Below are positions 36,491 through 47,427 of a DNA stretch of 64,000 bases, piece after piece. Made by a program: the position numbers and the translations under genes. The stretch's first letter is position 1. The number at the start of each line of letters is the position of its first letter. The notes beneath the pieces are model-generated. The model was not told the origin of the DNA. It worked only from the letters and a program-made list of their open reading frames with translations, and ran no database searches. Source of the stretch: Isoetes taiwanensis (lineage: Eukaryota; Streptophyta; Lycopodiopsida; Isoetales; Isoetaceae). The stretch covers positions 1-64,000 of the forward strand of contig JAJEKV010000525.1 of assembly GCA_021234155.1 (NCBI GenBank), given 5' to 3'.

Positions 36491-37140
36491 CACATAGTTT
36501 TTAGCAAATCCGGACAAAACTCTACACGTAGTCTTTTGATGTCTTTTTTTGTAAAAGAACAACACTTGAAAACAACACTTGAAAAAACAACATGTTGACT
36601 TTTGATGTTTTTGCAAGAACCACATGTAGAGAAAGTTGCAAAAATTCTATGTAGATTTTTGAAAAAAAAAAAGACATGTCTAAAATTTATGCTAAAAAAC
36701 CACACGCCATTTCTAGTAAATCCGACAAAAACAACCTTCAGTTTTGGTGTTGTTTTTTTTTGCAAAAAGACACTAAAAACAACATGTGGACCGGTTTTAG
36801 TGGTAGTGTAGAATCAGAAGAACACACTCACATGGAAGGTATTACCAAGCTGGTGGTTTTTTGGATGGAGAGCACTCTATGCAATTAAAACAATTGTTTT
36901 CGCGCAAAAAATTCATGATTGGCCACCTTTAAAGCCCCACTACCTCGGGCTTTGGTAGAGCCCCGCTTTTTTGTATGGTTCAAGTGCAGGGGCCCACGCC
37001 ATTAGTGCTAGTGCTTGGGAGAGCTTTGAGCGGTGCAAAGTCCTTTCACTTCACTTACTTTGAGTTAAAAGAACGGTGCCCTCATGCTATTCTTTACAAG
37101 AGATGTGTTTTGGCCTCTTCAACATTCCGCCATGAAGCCA

Positions 37141-39075
37141 TTTCTATAACATTGAGCTTGAATCTAAAAACTAGTGCTACATCCTTTACATTGATTGGTG
37201 GAGGGCCATACCCCTTTGTATTTTTTGTATAAGAATATGGAGTGTTTGGGATCTTTGGTCGATGGCCTTTATGGATCGAGAATTTGGACCCCATGTTTTT
37301 GTTAGAAGAATGAATGCTAAGTACTTTACATTGGTTAGTGGAGGGCTTGTCTACTTTTTGTTCAAGCACATGGTTTTGGCCATTATGTATAAAAAAATTG
37401 GACCACATGTTGTTCTTAGAAAAATGAGTGTTAACTCCTTTAAATTGATTAGTGGTGAGCCATACTAGTTTGCAATTTGTATAGACATGTGGAGTGTTTG
37501 GGATCTTTGGCCAATAGCCCCTCCTTATGTGTAGAGAAATTGAACCCTTTGTTTTTCTTAGAAGAACGAGTGTCAAAGTCCCCATATGTGCAGAATAATT
37601 GGGCCCCATGTTCTTTCTTGGAAGAAGGAGTTACTGTAGCATCTAGCCGTGGAACTAGAAACAACGGGACAAGAAAAAGTGTGGAAAAAAGTGTTGGCCG
37701 TGAAATGTTTCCCAATAGGTTCCTGCCTTTCATTGTCTAATGTTGGTGGAAGTTGGCATGATTATTAATTAATGGTATTGGCCAATTGACAATGGCCAAT
37801 TTGATTTTCTTGTATTGTCGGCATGCAATGAATTTTGACAAAGATAAGATTTTCTTGTAGTGCTTGGATTTTGAGATTTTTAGGCCAACGTTTTTTCCTT
37901 TTCCACAAACGTCATATCAAAGGTGTACGTTCTCTCTCTATCTTTGTCTTTTAGAGAGAGAAGATGGGTTTGGACCTTAGAAATGGCCAAATTTGATGGA
38001 ATTTTAGCAATTTTTCATATGTGATGAATGAATGATGTCCTTTGACTAGGAAAAATGCTCTTGCTAACTTTGGTCTTGGCAAATGGCAATGGTGTATGAA
38101 AGGAAAGAAAATGATGTATAAAAGATGATTTTTTTGGGTGGAATGATGGTACCAAAGCCTTGGGAAACAGTAAGTCATGCCTTAAGAAATAAAATCATGC
38201 CAAAAGCTTGAATCATGCAATTACCATTGAATCTAGAGGGTCTTCCAAACCTGATATTGGGGTTCAATCTTTGACTTCAAGTGTTCAAGATGCTTAGGTG
38301 ATTAAATTTACTTCAAGAAATGCCTATATGATGCCAAACCAATGTCCACCTTTTGATTCTTCATATCAATGTGTCTTCTGTTGCCAAGTGATGGATGTCT
38401 TCAAGTTTCATGCTCTACAAGCTCAAACACACAAGTATGAAGTCAAATCTTAGCAAAGTGTGTCAAACATGCATTTAGCTCTTCTATGCTACCATTTTGT
38501 GGCAGCAATGACATGTGGATAACTTGATCATACATGGATTCTTAAAAAACCATGAAAAACACACCTCAAATGACACTACCCTAAAAATCCATGTCTTAAA
38601 AAAACAAACATCCCCTCAAAAAACCATACCTTCTTAGAAAACAACACATCCTTAAAAAAGAAACAACATCTCCTTAAGAAACCATTCATTCTTCCAAAAA
38701 AACTACAGCTCCTTAAAAAAAACAACAACATGTCCTTGAAAAACCACACCTTCAGATAACTATGTTATAATCTTTAAAAAAACAACATGTGTTTTATTTT
38801 TACTGTTGTTTTCAACTGTGGACCAAATGTTGGGGTTGTTGTGTATATTTATGCCCGGCATCGACGTGCAATTGTTACTAGTATGTACAAATTGAAAGAC
38901 GTATAGGTAAGAGTAATCATAGTGGTTCACATCTTTATCTAATTATGCATTCCTACAGACATTTTTATTAATGTTCCATTTTGTTTATTTATTTTTTCAA
39001 CAATATAGTTACAACAACTTATTATGCAAATGATGTCGCATTACAAATTAATACAACAACAACAACTTATGCTCA
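37141..39075. repeat. Long direct repeat, copy A (left of terpene synthase)
   Basis: A 1.93-kb segment repeated in direct orientation at 40947-42869 with a few per cent difference. It starts at 'tttctataacattgagc' and ends at 'caacaacaact...tgctca'. Its first 450 bp contain three imperfect internal repeats ('ggagtgtttgggatctttgg', 'gaatgaatgctaa', 'attggttagtggaggg'). The centre carries the R1 tail landmark ('tctctctatctttgtc' plus GA repeats, 37929-37968) and a distal block rich in 'ccttaaaaaaa(c)aac'. No TG...CA ends, primer-binding site or polypurine tract seen. Confidence 0.9.
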
Positions 39076-39192
39076 CCGTTGCCAGTTTGCATAAAAATCA
39101 CATGACTAAAAAACCCCGCCCGACTTGAGGGATAAACCTTGGTAGTAATAAGCCAACTGTAACAAACTTCAACAAATAGTAGCAAAGAAGTC

Positions 39193-40347
39193 CTAGCGAA
39201 TAAGCTCAAGCTCAATGCATGGCAAATCTACTTGGGCTAGCCCGTTAGCATTTGGGCCTCGAAGGAGGACTTGAAGAGGTGCATCTTGGGCTTTGGGTTT
39301 CTCATCCACGCCATGGTATCGAGCTGACACGTATGAATAAACAAGATTGCCAGATACCCAGTGGCATAATTCAGCAACATAGCTTTCCAACCCAGGTCTT
39401 TTTATCAGCTCTGAGCCTCTTATTTCTTTTAAGATTCTCACACAGTCAGCATCCCTTTCCTTGATCATTTGACAGACGATCTCAACACTGGTCTGCATGT
39501 CGTGTGACTCATGGTTGAAGCAAACGACAGAAGGAAGATTATCATATTCTCCACGAGAATACTCATAGTTTAGTGACAGCAGATCATTGACCCATGAAAT
39601 CACATCGTTGACAGCGTCGTGCAATTCAGAAATGAGCGGATGAGATAAAACCTCCTCATCAATTTCTATTCCGAGTGAATATTCCGACAGGACGAAGCAA
39701 GGAAGGCAGGCAGAAGCTTTGCGACGCTGCTGAATGTAGGTTTGCACATCGGGGATGGTGCCCTTTTCCCGGCGGATTATTTGTGATTTGCAAGCATCAA
39801 CTGAACTTTTGAAGGTTCTAAGGAAGCGTTGTTGCAGTGCAGGGGACATATCGGGGTGTATTTCAGCCCACCAATCCAATGCTATTGCCACGGCCTTACG
39901 CCGCAACTGCCCATCAGAATTAGAATCCTTTGCTTCAAGAGCATCCCCAAGAGCTTGGAATAGCTCCTCCGCGGCCAGGGAATTGTTTCCCACTCCATTA
40001 TCCATGTTGTCATTAATGTCATCCAAAGCAAACATCCATGCTATACATTTCCCCACGCATACTACCCTTGACATTTTGCCATTTGCGTATGCTGTCGACG
40101 TGAGAAGCGGGAAGCCGGACTGTATCAGAAGTTTTTTCTGATGCTCTGACGATGGGTTGAACTGAGAGAACATCCATGAATCGAGCTTCTCTTTGATTTC
40201 AGTCTGATTCTTGTGGAATGCGAGTGGCAGGGAACAAACGAGAGGAGGAATGGTGATTTGTTGTATCGTGCTAAGATAAGCCATGATTGACAAATCCTTG
40301 AGCAGAAGCTCGAAGCAAGCCTTAAAATTGATTGGTGGTAGCTCCAT
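39193..40347 (-). CDS. Microbial-type terpene synthase-like protein (MTPSL)
   Basis: Single uninterrupted frame of 384 codons. It should be a class I terpene cyclase that ionises a prenyl diphosphate with Mg2+ to give a mono- or sesquiterpene; the product cannot be predicted. Visible motifs, numbered from the chosen start: metal-binding ALDDINDNMD (D109, D110, D113), arginine pair QQRRKA at about 208-209 upstream of the second metal site, NSE/DTE motif NDLLSLNYE (N254, S258, E262), and C-terminal ARYHG (R343, Y344). Length and single-domain alpha fold match MTPSLs of non-seed plants, not the larger seed-plant terpene synthases. No transit peptide is obvious, so a cytosolic site is likely. The frame stays open to 40443, but those 32 extra codons lie mostly in a foldback, so the ATG at 40345-40347 (MELPPINFKACFE) is preferred. 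A TTTATTTATTT run at 38989-38999 could supply an AATAAA polyadenylation signal. No frame damage seen; an extra 5' exon is possible. Confidence 0.93.
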   Translation of the reverse strand: MELPPINFKACFELLLKDLSIMAYLSTIQQITIPPLVCSLPLAFHKNQTEIKEKLDSWMFSQFNPSSEHQKKLLIQSGFPLLTSTAYANGKMSRVVCVGKCIAWMFALDDINDNMDNGVGNNSLAAEELFQALGDALEAKDSNSDGQLRRKAVAIALDWWAEIHPDMSPALQQRFLRTFKSSVDACKSQIIRREKGTIPDVQTYIQQRRKASACLPCFVLSEYSLGIEIDEEVLSHPLISELHDAVNDVISWVNDLLSLNYEYSRGEYDNLPSVVCFNHESHDMQTSVEIVCQMIKERDADCVRILKEIRGSELIKRPGLESYVAELCHWVSGNLVYSYVSARYHGVDEKPKAQDAPLQVLLRGPNANGLAQVDLPCIELELIR

Positions 40348-40354
40348 CTTTTGT

Positions 40355-40446
40355 AGAATGGCATGGGAGAAGCCATTCATTCTGCCCCCATGACCTGCAA
40401 GTTGCAGGTCATGGGGGCAGCAAGAATGGCTTCCCCATGCCATTCT
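40355..40446. repeat. Foldback (46-bp arms) at the 5' end of the terpene synthase
   Basis: Left arm 40355-40400, right arm 40401-40446, with no spacer at the centre ('ctgcaagttgcag'). Arms match except near 'cattcattctg'/'cagcaagaatg' and one C-run difference. It begins 8 bp upstream of the preferred ATG, so transcripts starting further upstream would carry a long hairpin in the 5' leader. The two upstream in-frame ATGs (ending at 40443 and 40380) lie inside it. Confidence 0.9.
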
Positions 40447-40540
40447 ATTGCGTCAAGGTAAGGGAGACCTGGATTCTACAGGTTTTGGAGGGGCAATTTC
40501 TCATTCTTCACAAGGATGATTCAAGAAGATGCAAGAACGC

Positions 40541-40860
40541 AGGCCCACTTACCTTGACGTTTTTCAAGGACAACATTTGGAGTTGCCATTCATGTTGGAT
40601 GGCAACTATGCAGGCCCACTTACCTTGACGTTTTTCAAGGACAACTTTTGGAGTTGCCATTCATGTTGGATGGCAACTACGCAGGCCCACTTACCTTGAC
40701 GTTTTTCAAGGACAACTTTTGGAGTCGCCATTCATGTTGGATGGCAACTACGCATGTCCACTTACCTTGACGTTTTTCAAGGACGGAGTTGCCATTCATG
40801 TTGGACAACTTTTGGAGTTGCCATTCATGTTGGATGGCAACTTTTTGAAGATGCCATTCA
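40541..40860. repeat. 71-bp tandem repeat upstream of the terpene synthase
   Basis: About four units with 71-bp spacing (unit starts about 40544, 40615, 40686, 40757), then a broken unit to 40860. Each unit contains 'cccacttaccttgacgttt' and an inverted pair 'gttgccat...atggcaac' with 8-bp arms. A 12-bp complement of 'cttaccttgacg' occurs at 40453-40464, between the foldback and the array. Lies in the promoter or leader region of the minus-strand gene. Confidence 0.85.
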
Positions 40861-40946
40861 TTTAAAGCTTAAATTTTTTTTTATCCATTCATTAAAAAAA
40901 TTTGCAGCTGCAACAAACAAGCACATCTCGTCATACTCTTTGCCTT

Positions 40947-42869
40947 TTTCTATAACATTGAGCTTGAATCTAAAAACTAGTGCTACATCCTTTACATTGA
41001 TTGGTGGAGGGCCATACCCCTTTGTATTTTTTGTATAAGAATATGGAGTGTTTGGGATCTTTGGTCGATGGCCTTTATGGATAGAGAATTTGGATCCCAT
41101 GTTTTTTTTAGAAGAATGAATGCTAAGTACTTTACATTGGTTAGTGGAGGGCTTGTCTACTTTTTGTTCAAGCACATGGTTTTGGCCATGGCCCATTATG
41201 TATAAAAAAATTGGACCACATGTTGTTCTTAGAAAAATGAGTGTTAACTCCTTTAAATTGATTAGTGGTGAGCCATACTAGTTTGCAATTTGTATAGACA
41301 TGTGGAGTGTTTGGGATCTTTGGCCAATAGCCCCTCCTTATGTGTAGAGAAATTGAACCCTTTGTTTTTCTTAGAAGAACGAGTGTCAAAGTCCCCATAT
41401 GTGCAGAATAATTGGGCCCCATGTTCTTTCTTGGAAGAAGGAGTTACTGTAGCATCTAGCCGTGGAACTAGAAACAAGGGGATAAGAAAAATTGTGGAAA
41501 AAAGTGTTGGCCGTGAAATGTTTCCCAGTAGGTTCCTTCCTTTCATTGTCTAATGTTGGTGGAAGTTGGTGTGATTATTAATTCATGGTATTGGCCAATT
41601 GACAATGGCCAATTTGATTTTCTTGTATTGTCGGCATGCAATGAATTTTGACAAAGATAAGATTTTCTTGTAGTGCTTGGATTTTGAGATTTTTTGGCCA
41701 ACGTTTTTTCCTTTTCTACAAAAGTCATATCAAAGGTGTACGTTCTCTCTCTATCTTTGTCTTTTAGAGAGAGAAGATGGGTTTGGACATTAGAAATGGC
41801 AAAATTTGATGGAATTTTAGCAATTTTTCATATGTGATGAATGAATGATGTCCTTTGACTAGGAAAAATGCTCTTGCTAACTTTGGTCTTGGCAAATGGC
41901 AATGGTGTATGAAAGGAAAGAAAATGATGTATAAAAGATGATTTTTTTGGGTGGAATGATGGTACCAAAGCCTTGGGAAACAGTAAGTCATGCCTTAAGA
42001 AATAAAATCATGCCAAAAGCTTGAATCATGCAATTACCATTGAATCTAGAGGGTCTTCCAAACCTGATATTGGGGTTCAATCTTTGACTTCAAGTGTTCA
42101 AGATGCTTAGGTGATTAAATTTACTTCAAGAAATGCCTATATGATGCCAAACCAATGTCCACCTTTTGATTCGTCATATCAATGTGTCTTCTGTTGCCAA
42201 GTGATGGATGTCTTCAAGTTTCATGCTCTACAAGCTCAAACACACAAGTATGAAGTCAAATCTTAGCAAAGTGTGTCAAACATGCATTTAGCTCTTATGC
42301 TACCATTTTGTGGCAGCAATGACATGTGGATAACATGATCATACATGGATTCTTAAAAAACCATGAAAAACACACCTCAAATGACACTACCCTAAAAATC
42401 CACGTCTTAAAAAAACAAACATCCCCTCAAAAAACCATACCTTCTTAGAAAACAACACATTCTTAAGAAAGAAATAACATCTCCTTAAGAAACCATACAT
42501 TCTTCCAAAAAAACTACAGATCCTTAAAAAAAACAACATGTCCTTGAAAAACCACACCTCCAGATAACTATGTTATAATCTTTAAAAAAACAACATGTGT
42601 TTTATTTTTTTTGTTGTTTTTTTGGACCAAATGTTGGGGTTGTTTGTATATTTATGCCCAGTTTGCAATTGTTAAGTATGTACAAATTGAAAGACGTATA
42701 GGTAAGAGTAATCATAGTGGTTTACATCTTTATCTAATTATGCATTCCTACAGACATTTTTATTTATGTTCCATTTTGTTTATTTATTTTTTCAACAATA
42801 TAGTTACAACAACTTATTATGCAAATGATGTCGCATTACAAATTAATACAACAACAACAACTTTGCTCA
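40947..42869. repeat. Long direct repeat, copy B (right of terpene synthase)
   Basis: Direct copy of 37141-39075. Differences include a 7-bp insertion near 41186 ('ggccatggcccatt' against 'ggccatt'), scattered substitutions, and a shortened segment at about 42620-42680, where copy A has 'cggcatcgacgtgcaattg' and copy B 'cagtttgcaattg'. The left edge joins the unique sequence carrying the 71-bp array. The right edge ends at 'tgctca' (42864-42869). Confidence 0.9.
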
Positions 42870-43870
42870 AGGTCTAAAATGAAGAATAGATCTTCCAGCT
42901 TTCTTAGAACAAGCAAAAATTCTCCATTCAATCATTACCTTCCATTCTTTTCTATGATACATAAGCATCCGCTCCATAGTATTTCCTTCATTAGTTGCCG
43001 CTCCAGAAACTTGAAGGTCTATATTTGCAAAACAAAGTTACAATATTACATCCGATTATCTGTTTCATTCGCAACAGCTGTAGCCATAACTAGATTTCAT
43101 CACAATATATCATACCTGTATTAACGATCCATTTTGAACCTTATTCCCATTTTCGAGCTAGAATCAACTCTGCTAGTCAAGAATTTAAGGTGTCTAATAC
43201 TGAGAGCTGAATTGTTTCTGCATTTCCAAGCCCCTAAAATCTGTGTCCATTTCTGCATTGCCAAATCCAAATGAAATAAAGTATCACACAACCTGGTCTG
43301 TCCTGAAGCATCTGGCAGTGCAATCCTTCATTGCTATACTGAGCTGCCTTGTCTGTAGTATTGAGCGGCCTCTGCCGCTTTGCCTCTATATATGATTAAA
43401 AATGCCATATCCTAATCCTGTCTTTTGCTGCATTCAAAAATTTGATAGTGCATTTCATTAGATTACTATGTAAAACATGTTACCTTCTCTGATCATGCGC
43501 CATATCGGTTTGCCGCTCCGCCAGACTCTGTTGTCCCTCCTGAACGAAAACCTAATGAAAATGAAACCCTAAAACGAAATAAGAGAAAGGGATAAAAAAC
43601 GAAATAGAAAATAAAGAGGGAAAAAGGGACCGGGAAAAGCAAAAAATTGCTAAAAATATATATTATATCCAAAAAACAAACAAAAAATGCCCACATAAAA
43701 TTTAAAATGGATAAATGCCCGTGTACATGGAAAATAATAGGGCATTTACCTTCTATATATTTTTTTGGCGAGAACAAGGTGAGCTTCTTATTTAACAACC
43801 ATGGTCATGCACTCTTAGACAAAAGCATCTAATGAGAATATTATGAAACATGTTTAGATAAAATGTTAAC
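42870..43870. other. Low-repeat stretch, no gene identified
   Basis: Less repetitive than the surroundings and richer in CTG/CAG words (43190-43430). A minus-strand frame at 43493-43798 is hydrophobic (FFVCFLDIIYIFSNFLLFPV) but has the composition of a translated AT-rich leader. No domain recognised. Could contain non-coding exons. Confidence 0.3.
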
Positions 43871-43874
43871 AATA

Positions 43875-43930
43875 TAACACCATGGCCTAAAAAATAACGT
43901 AACACGCAAATGCAAGCCATTTGCGTGTTA
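43875..43930. repeat. 48-bp direct repeat (left) with a palindrome
   Basis: 43875-43922 is repeated at 46061-46108 with one mismatch ('taacaccatggcctaaaaaa...'). Overlapping it, 43900-43930 is a perfect palindrome with 13-bp arms ('taacacgcaaatg' and 'catttgcgtgtta') around a 5-bp spacer. The right-hand direct repeat lacks the second palindrome arm. Confidence 0.8.
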
Positions 43931-44049
43931 GTTTCTCTTTCGAACTGACTTACTATTGTTTGAATTGTGGTAGTTAGCCCTAATATAAATATGGATGTTC
44001 GAAATCCGTTTTAGTTTGAGCGATTGCAAAAGAAGCCATTGACATTAAT

Positions 44050-44205
44050 TAGATACTTTTAAATTAATCGTTCCGTATGTTAGCTAATATTTTATATGCT
44101 AATTGTGGGGGCACGAGTTTGGGAGTATATCATTGATTAGATACTTTCAAATTAATCATAATGTTTTATATGCTAATTGTTGGGGGCACGAGTTTGGGAG
44201 TATAT
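44050..44205. repeat. Short tandem duplication
   Basis: Two imperfect copies of 'ttagatactttnaaattaatc ... tttatatgctaattg ... gggggcacgagtttgggag', about 44050-44132 and 44136-44205. No coding role seen. Confidence 0.75.
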
Positions 44206-44866
44206 CGTGCAAGGCCATAGTTTGCCTCGTCCATACATAGGTCAAAATGTAATGCCATCAAAAAGTTATATCTCAAATTTCTAGGTTCTTTTTATTAGCA
44301 CCTCATATGCTCTTAGACCTTCTCGGAGTGGCTTGGTCCTAGATCGAAGTTATCAAAGGTGCTACCCATTCAATAAAGAGGGAATCAACTTCATCAATGA
44401 TAACCCAATCATTGATATATATAAAAATAAAGCCATTCATGGAGGTAATGTCCAACGCACTCAAAGTGATGTTTCTATGGATCACTCTCCAAGTGAATAG
44501 AATCCACGGCATGCAAATGCTACAAAGCAAGGGGGCATTAACATAACATCTAACAATGTATTGAGTGGAGAAACAATGTATTGAGTTAGGCATTGGATTG
44601 TTTATGTGAAATTGCAATGACTAATGAAATTCATGTCCATCACTATGCCTTTAGCAAATGTTGAGTGGAGAATGTCGAGTGGAGAAGATGATCTGAACAA
44701 CAAAACATTATGGAGAGAGGAGAAGACGCAGCAAGCAACAAAGGAGGAGCAAGAAACTTGTGTATATATCTAATGGTCTTGTCATACCCCACAAAGGCAT
44801 CCCTTAAAAATAACATGGGATCTTTAAATAGATTTTCAGGCTCCAGAAGAGCTGCAGATGGGATCT

Positions 44867-45743
44867 TTAAATAGATTTCCAGGCTCCTTCATTCCTATCC
44901 TCTGCTTCAACATTTTTTTCCCTGGAAGTCACAGTGTGATGATAAAATTCAATAGGGTTAAGACCAGCCAAGAAAGAACTTCTGATTAGTCCTTCCTGTT
45001 CCGAAAGCTCGCTTGTTTCGGGATGCTTAAAACCATAAGCCACGGCCATGAGGCAGAAGAGTTGCGGATTTTTGGCGGGGCAGTAGGCCAGATAGACTCT
45101 GGGAAGAAGCACCTGCCTGATTGGTTGCCTAAACCTCAGGAAAACAAAGCCTAGAAACAGATCAAAAAAAAAGGGGATTAAACTATGGGGCTTGGCTCTG
45201 CTTCATCACACAGCCCTTAATTCAAACCACAACCAGGTGGTCTTCCTGCCATCTCCGTGCAAAATAATCTGGGCAAATCGGTTGCTTCTATTGTGGTGCA
45301 CAAACCCATCTTCCAGCAAACACACTGATTTTTTTGCAGCACAACCCCAGTTCCATCTTATATATTGTGGCCATGTTTCTGTTTTGCTACTCTACTGCAA
45401 TGAGCTTTGTAAATGCCGAGTTCCAGAGTTACACCATTGATCTGCTTCCTTCAAACATCACCTGCGCCTTTTGGGTCTTTACCGGCTCAATGAAATAATG
45501 GAGGAACCTATACTTTCTTTGATAGTGACCAAGCTTCATTAGAATCATCAACAAATCTGGCAAGTCTACATGCACACCTGCACAAAAAAGCAGGGCCCCA
45601 ACTCCGACCAGCAAGGCAAAACAGCTCTCTGTATTTCTATTGTTACAGTTTTTATTGAGGGAGCACACGCGTCGCCCTATTTCCATCCCAAGGATGCCCA
45701 GAGATGAACTCAGCAAACTTCCGCTTCCTTGAAGCCATTCCAT
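44867..45743 (-). CDS. Possible two-exon gene, unknown function
   Basis: Two minus-strand frames in a low-repeat region. The 5' one (45743-45429, 104 codons) starts MEWLQGSGSLLSSSLGILGM and contains a hydrophobic stretch CFALLVGVGALLFCAGV that could span a membrane. The 3' one follows an acceptor-like 'gtttctag' at about 45150 and reads VLLPRVYLAYCPAKNPQLF then SEQEGLIRSSFLAGLNPIEF, ending at 44867. I do not recognise either part, and no clear donor joins them. They may belong to one gene, to two fragments, or be chance frames. Confidence 0.25.
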
Positions 45744-46060
45744 CGAACCAACTGCTGGCAGCCGAAATATATAGGAGCATCGAGCAGCTCCTTAAATTGC
45801 TCGGAATCTCTCATCAATGCCAAATATTCCAATTGGCCCCAGTTATGACCTCGGGGCGTGTACTACCTGCCTAGCACAGCAGGTCCACAGGGCCGCAATC
45901 TTTCCATAGATCCGGGCAATCCTTCCAGCCAATTTCAGAAGCTGTCACTCCTTTTTTTTCTTTTTTTTTTTCAAAGACACGTGTCTCTCCCAGGTTTTTT
46001 TTTTTTGCATCAAAGAAAATAGAAAGAAGAAAAAAAGGAACATGCTTTATATATGAGTGA

Positions 46061-46108
46061 TAACACCATGGCCTAAAAAATAACGTAACACACAAATGCA
46101 AGCCATTT
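46061..46108. repeat. 48-bp direct repeat (right)
   Basis: Partner of 43875-43922, 2186 bp to the right. Followed by T runs (46107-46114). Confidence 0.8.
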
Positions 46109-46114
46109 TTTTTC

Positions 46115-47119
46115 CCAATAACAAAGGTATCCATTTTTGTTATTTCTCAAATTCCTAGTCTAAATATGTCAAACATGTCGTCATGAACTTTCTATCTTAA
46201 TTTTAGAGAGTGTTACTTGAATAGATGTATAATGCTCATGTAATACAAACATGGGGCTTCACATCTAAGGCATCGATATTATTCTTAAACAACAATATGG
46301 AAAGCACATGCTTCATTGTCACGTAGTAGATCTCCTTTATATATAAATGCTTGTAAAGTGAATCCTCAAAGATGGGACTACCAACATTAGGCTATGCTTT
46401 TTGAATTCTCCATTCATTTTAATGGCAGTCATCTTATATGTCGGGCTAACATCAAACATGCCATTTTACATCAAATACGCCATAATATAATGCTCCTGCT
46501 CCAACCATATCCTTAGCAATATCAATGGGTTTAAAAAGGGTCTTAGGGAGGATTACATGGTACTATAGTTATATGAGTATTATATATTGCTAGAAAAAGT
46601 ATTTAGCATTACTACACTTTCATTGGGATCTTGTCAAAATAGCTTATAATAAAAACACATTGCAAGTGCTTGATGATCTTTGGAACATCATAGACATTGG
46701 TACTTACTTTGCTAAGCATTTGAAGTTGATATGTTGTTAAGCAAGAAGTGCATCATTATAAATTGTAGGTGTGAAATTTTTCTAAAAGAAGTTCCTCAAG
46801 CGGGCAAGTTGATGGGCTAAAGTATTTGGTTGTTGTTAAATGTCTAAAAGTGGATCTCGTGTGAAATATATTCCTGATTGCTTTTAAGTTTGAAGGTACA
46901 TGAGAGGAGAAAGAAATTGTAGTAAACAACACCTAAACAAACACATAATTTACTACCAACTCCTATTTTTCCATTGCAATGGAGTTGGTGAAACATGATC
47001 TCCTCAAATTACAAAACATTTGGAGTCAATTAAATAGAGATGTTATTCGATAAATGAGAAAGTCTAGATGCTTAATATATCATTTACATCATTATATTAA
47101 TAAAGGAACTAGGGAATAG
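46115..47119. other. Anonymous stretch, no gene seen
   Basis: AT-rich sequence between the 48-bp repeat and the CACTA-like block. No coding frame, RNA gene or strong repeat identified. Confidence 0.45.
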
Positions 47120-47330
47120 CAGTAACTACAATAGATATTATGCATGACCATTATTCTGACGAATATAGGAAGATAGTCAGCATAATAGTCACAAAATTAA
47201 TCAGTGTGATCGTCAACTTGTAAGTCATCTAATTAGTCAGATATTTAGTCAAACATTTGGACAGACAGATAGTCAGGCTACAAGTCAGACTCTTAGTCAA
47301 CAAAATCGTCAGAAATAATTCGTCCGACTA

Positions 47331-47427
47331 CTCGTCACCTCATTAGTCAGATTATTAGACAACTAATTAGTCAAGCTAAACGTTAGTCTAAATGTCAGGT
47401 AATTCGTCAGATGCTTATTAGTCAGTA
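47331..47427. repeat. 97-bp duplication, left copy
   Basis: Identical by eye over 97 bp to 55271-55367, running from 'ctcgtcacctcattagtcag' to 'attagtcagta'. It borders the Helitron-like element directly. Confidence 0.92.

Noticed and set aside
34874-36888. Several small open frames within the satellite
   Set aside because: They are translations of tandem repeat units and differ only through unit indels.
37094-37740. Open frames of 85-171 codons in the direct repeats
   Set aside because: They translate the internal imperfect repeats; frames are interrupted or altered between copies A and B and show no domain.
40348-40443. Longer terpene synthase N-terminus of 32 extra codons
   Set aside because: Most of these codons lie in the foldback arms; the protein begins to look like the family only after the ATG at 40345-40347.
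37141-42869. LTR retrotransposon carrying the terpene synthase
   Set aside because: The direct repeats lack TG...CA ends, no primer-binding site or polypurine tract was seen next to them, and no target-site duplication flanks the pair.
45940-46020. T-rich runs as a LINE poly(A) tail on the minus strand
   Set aside because: Several short interrupted T runs without a recognisable LINE 3' end or target-site duplication.
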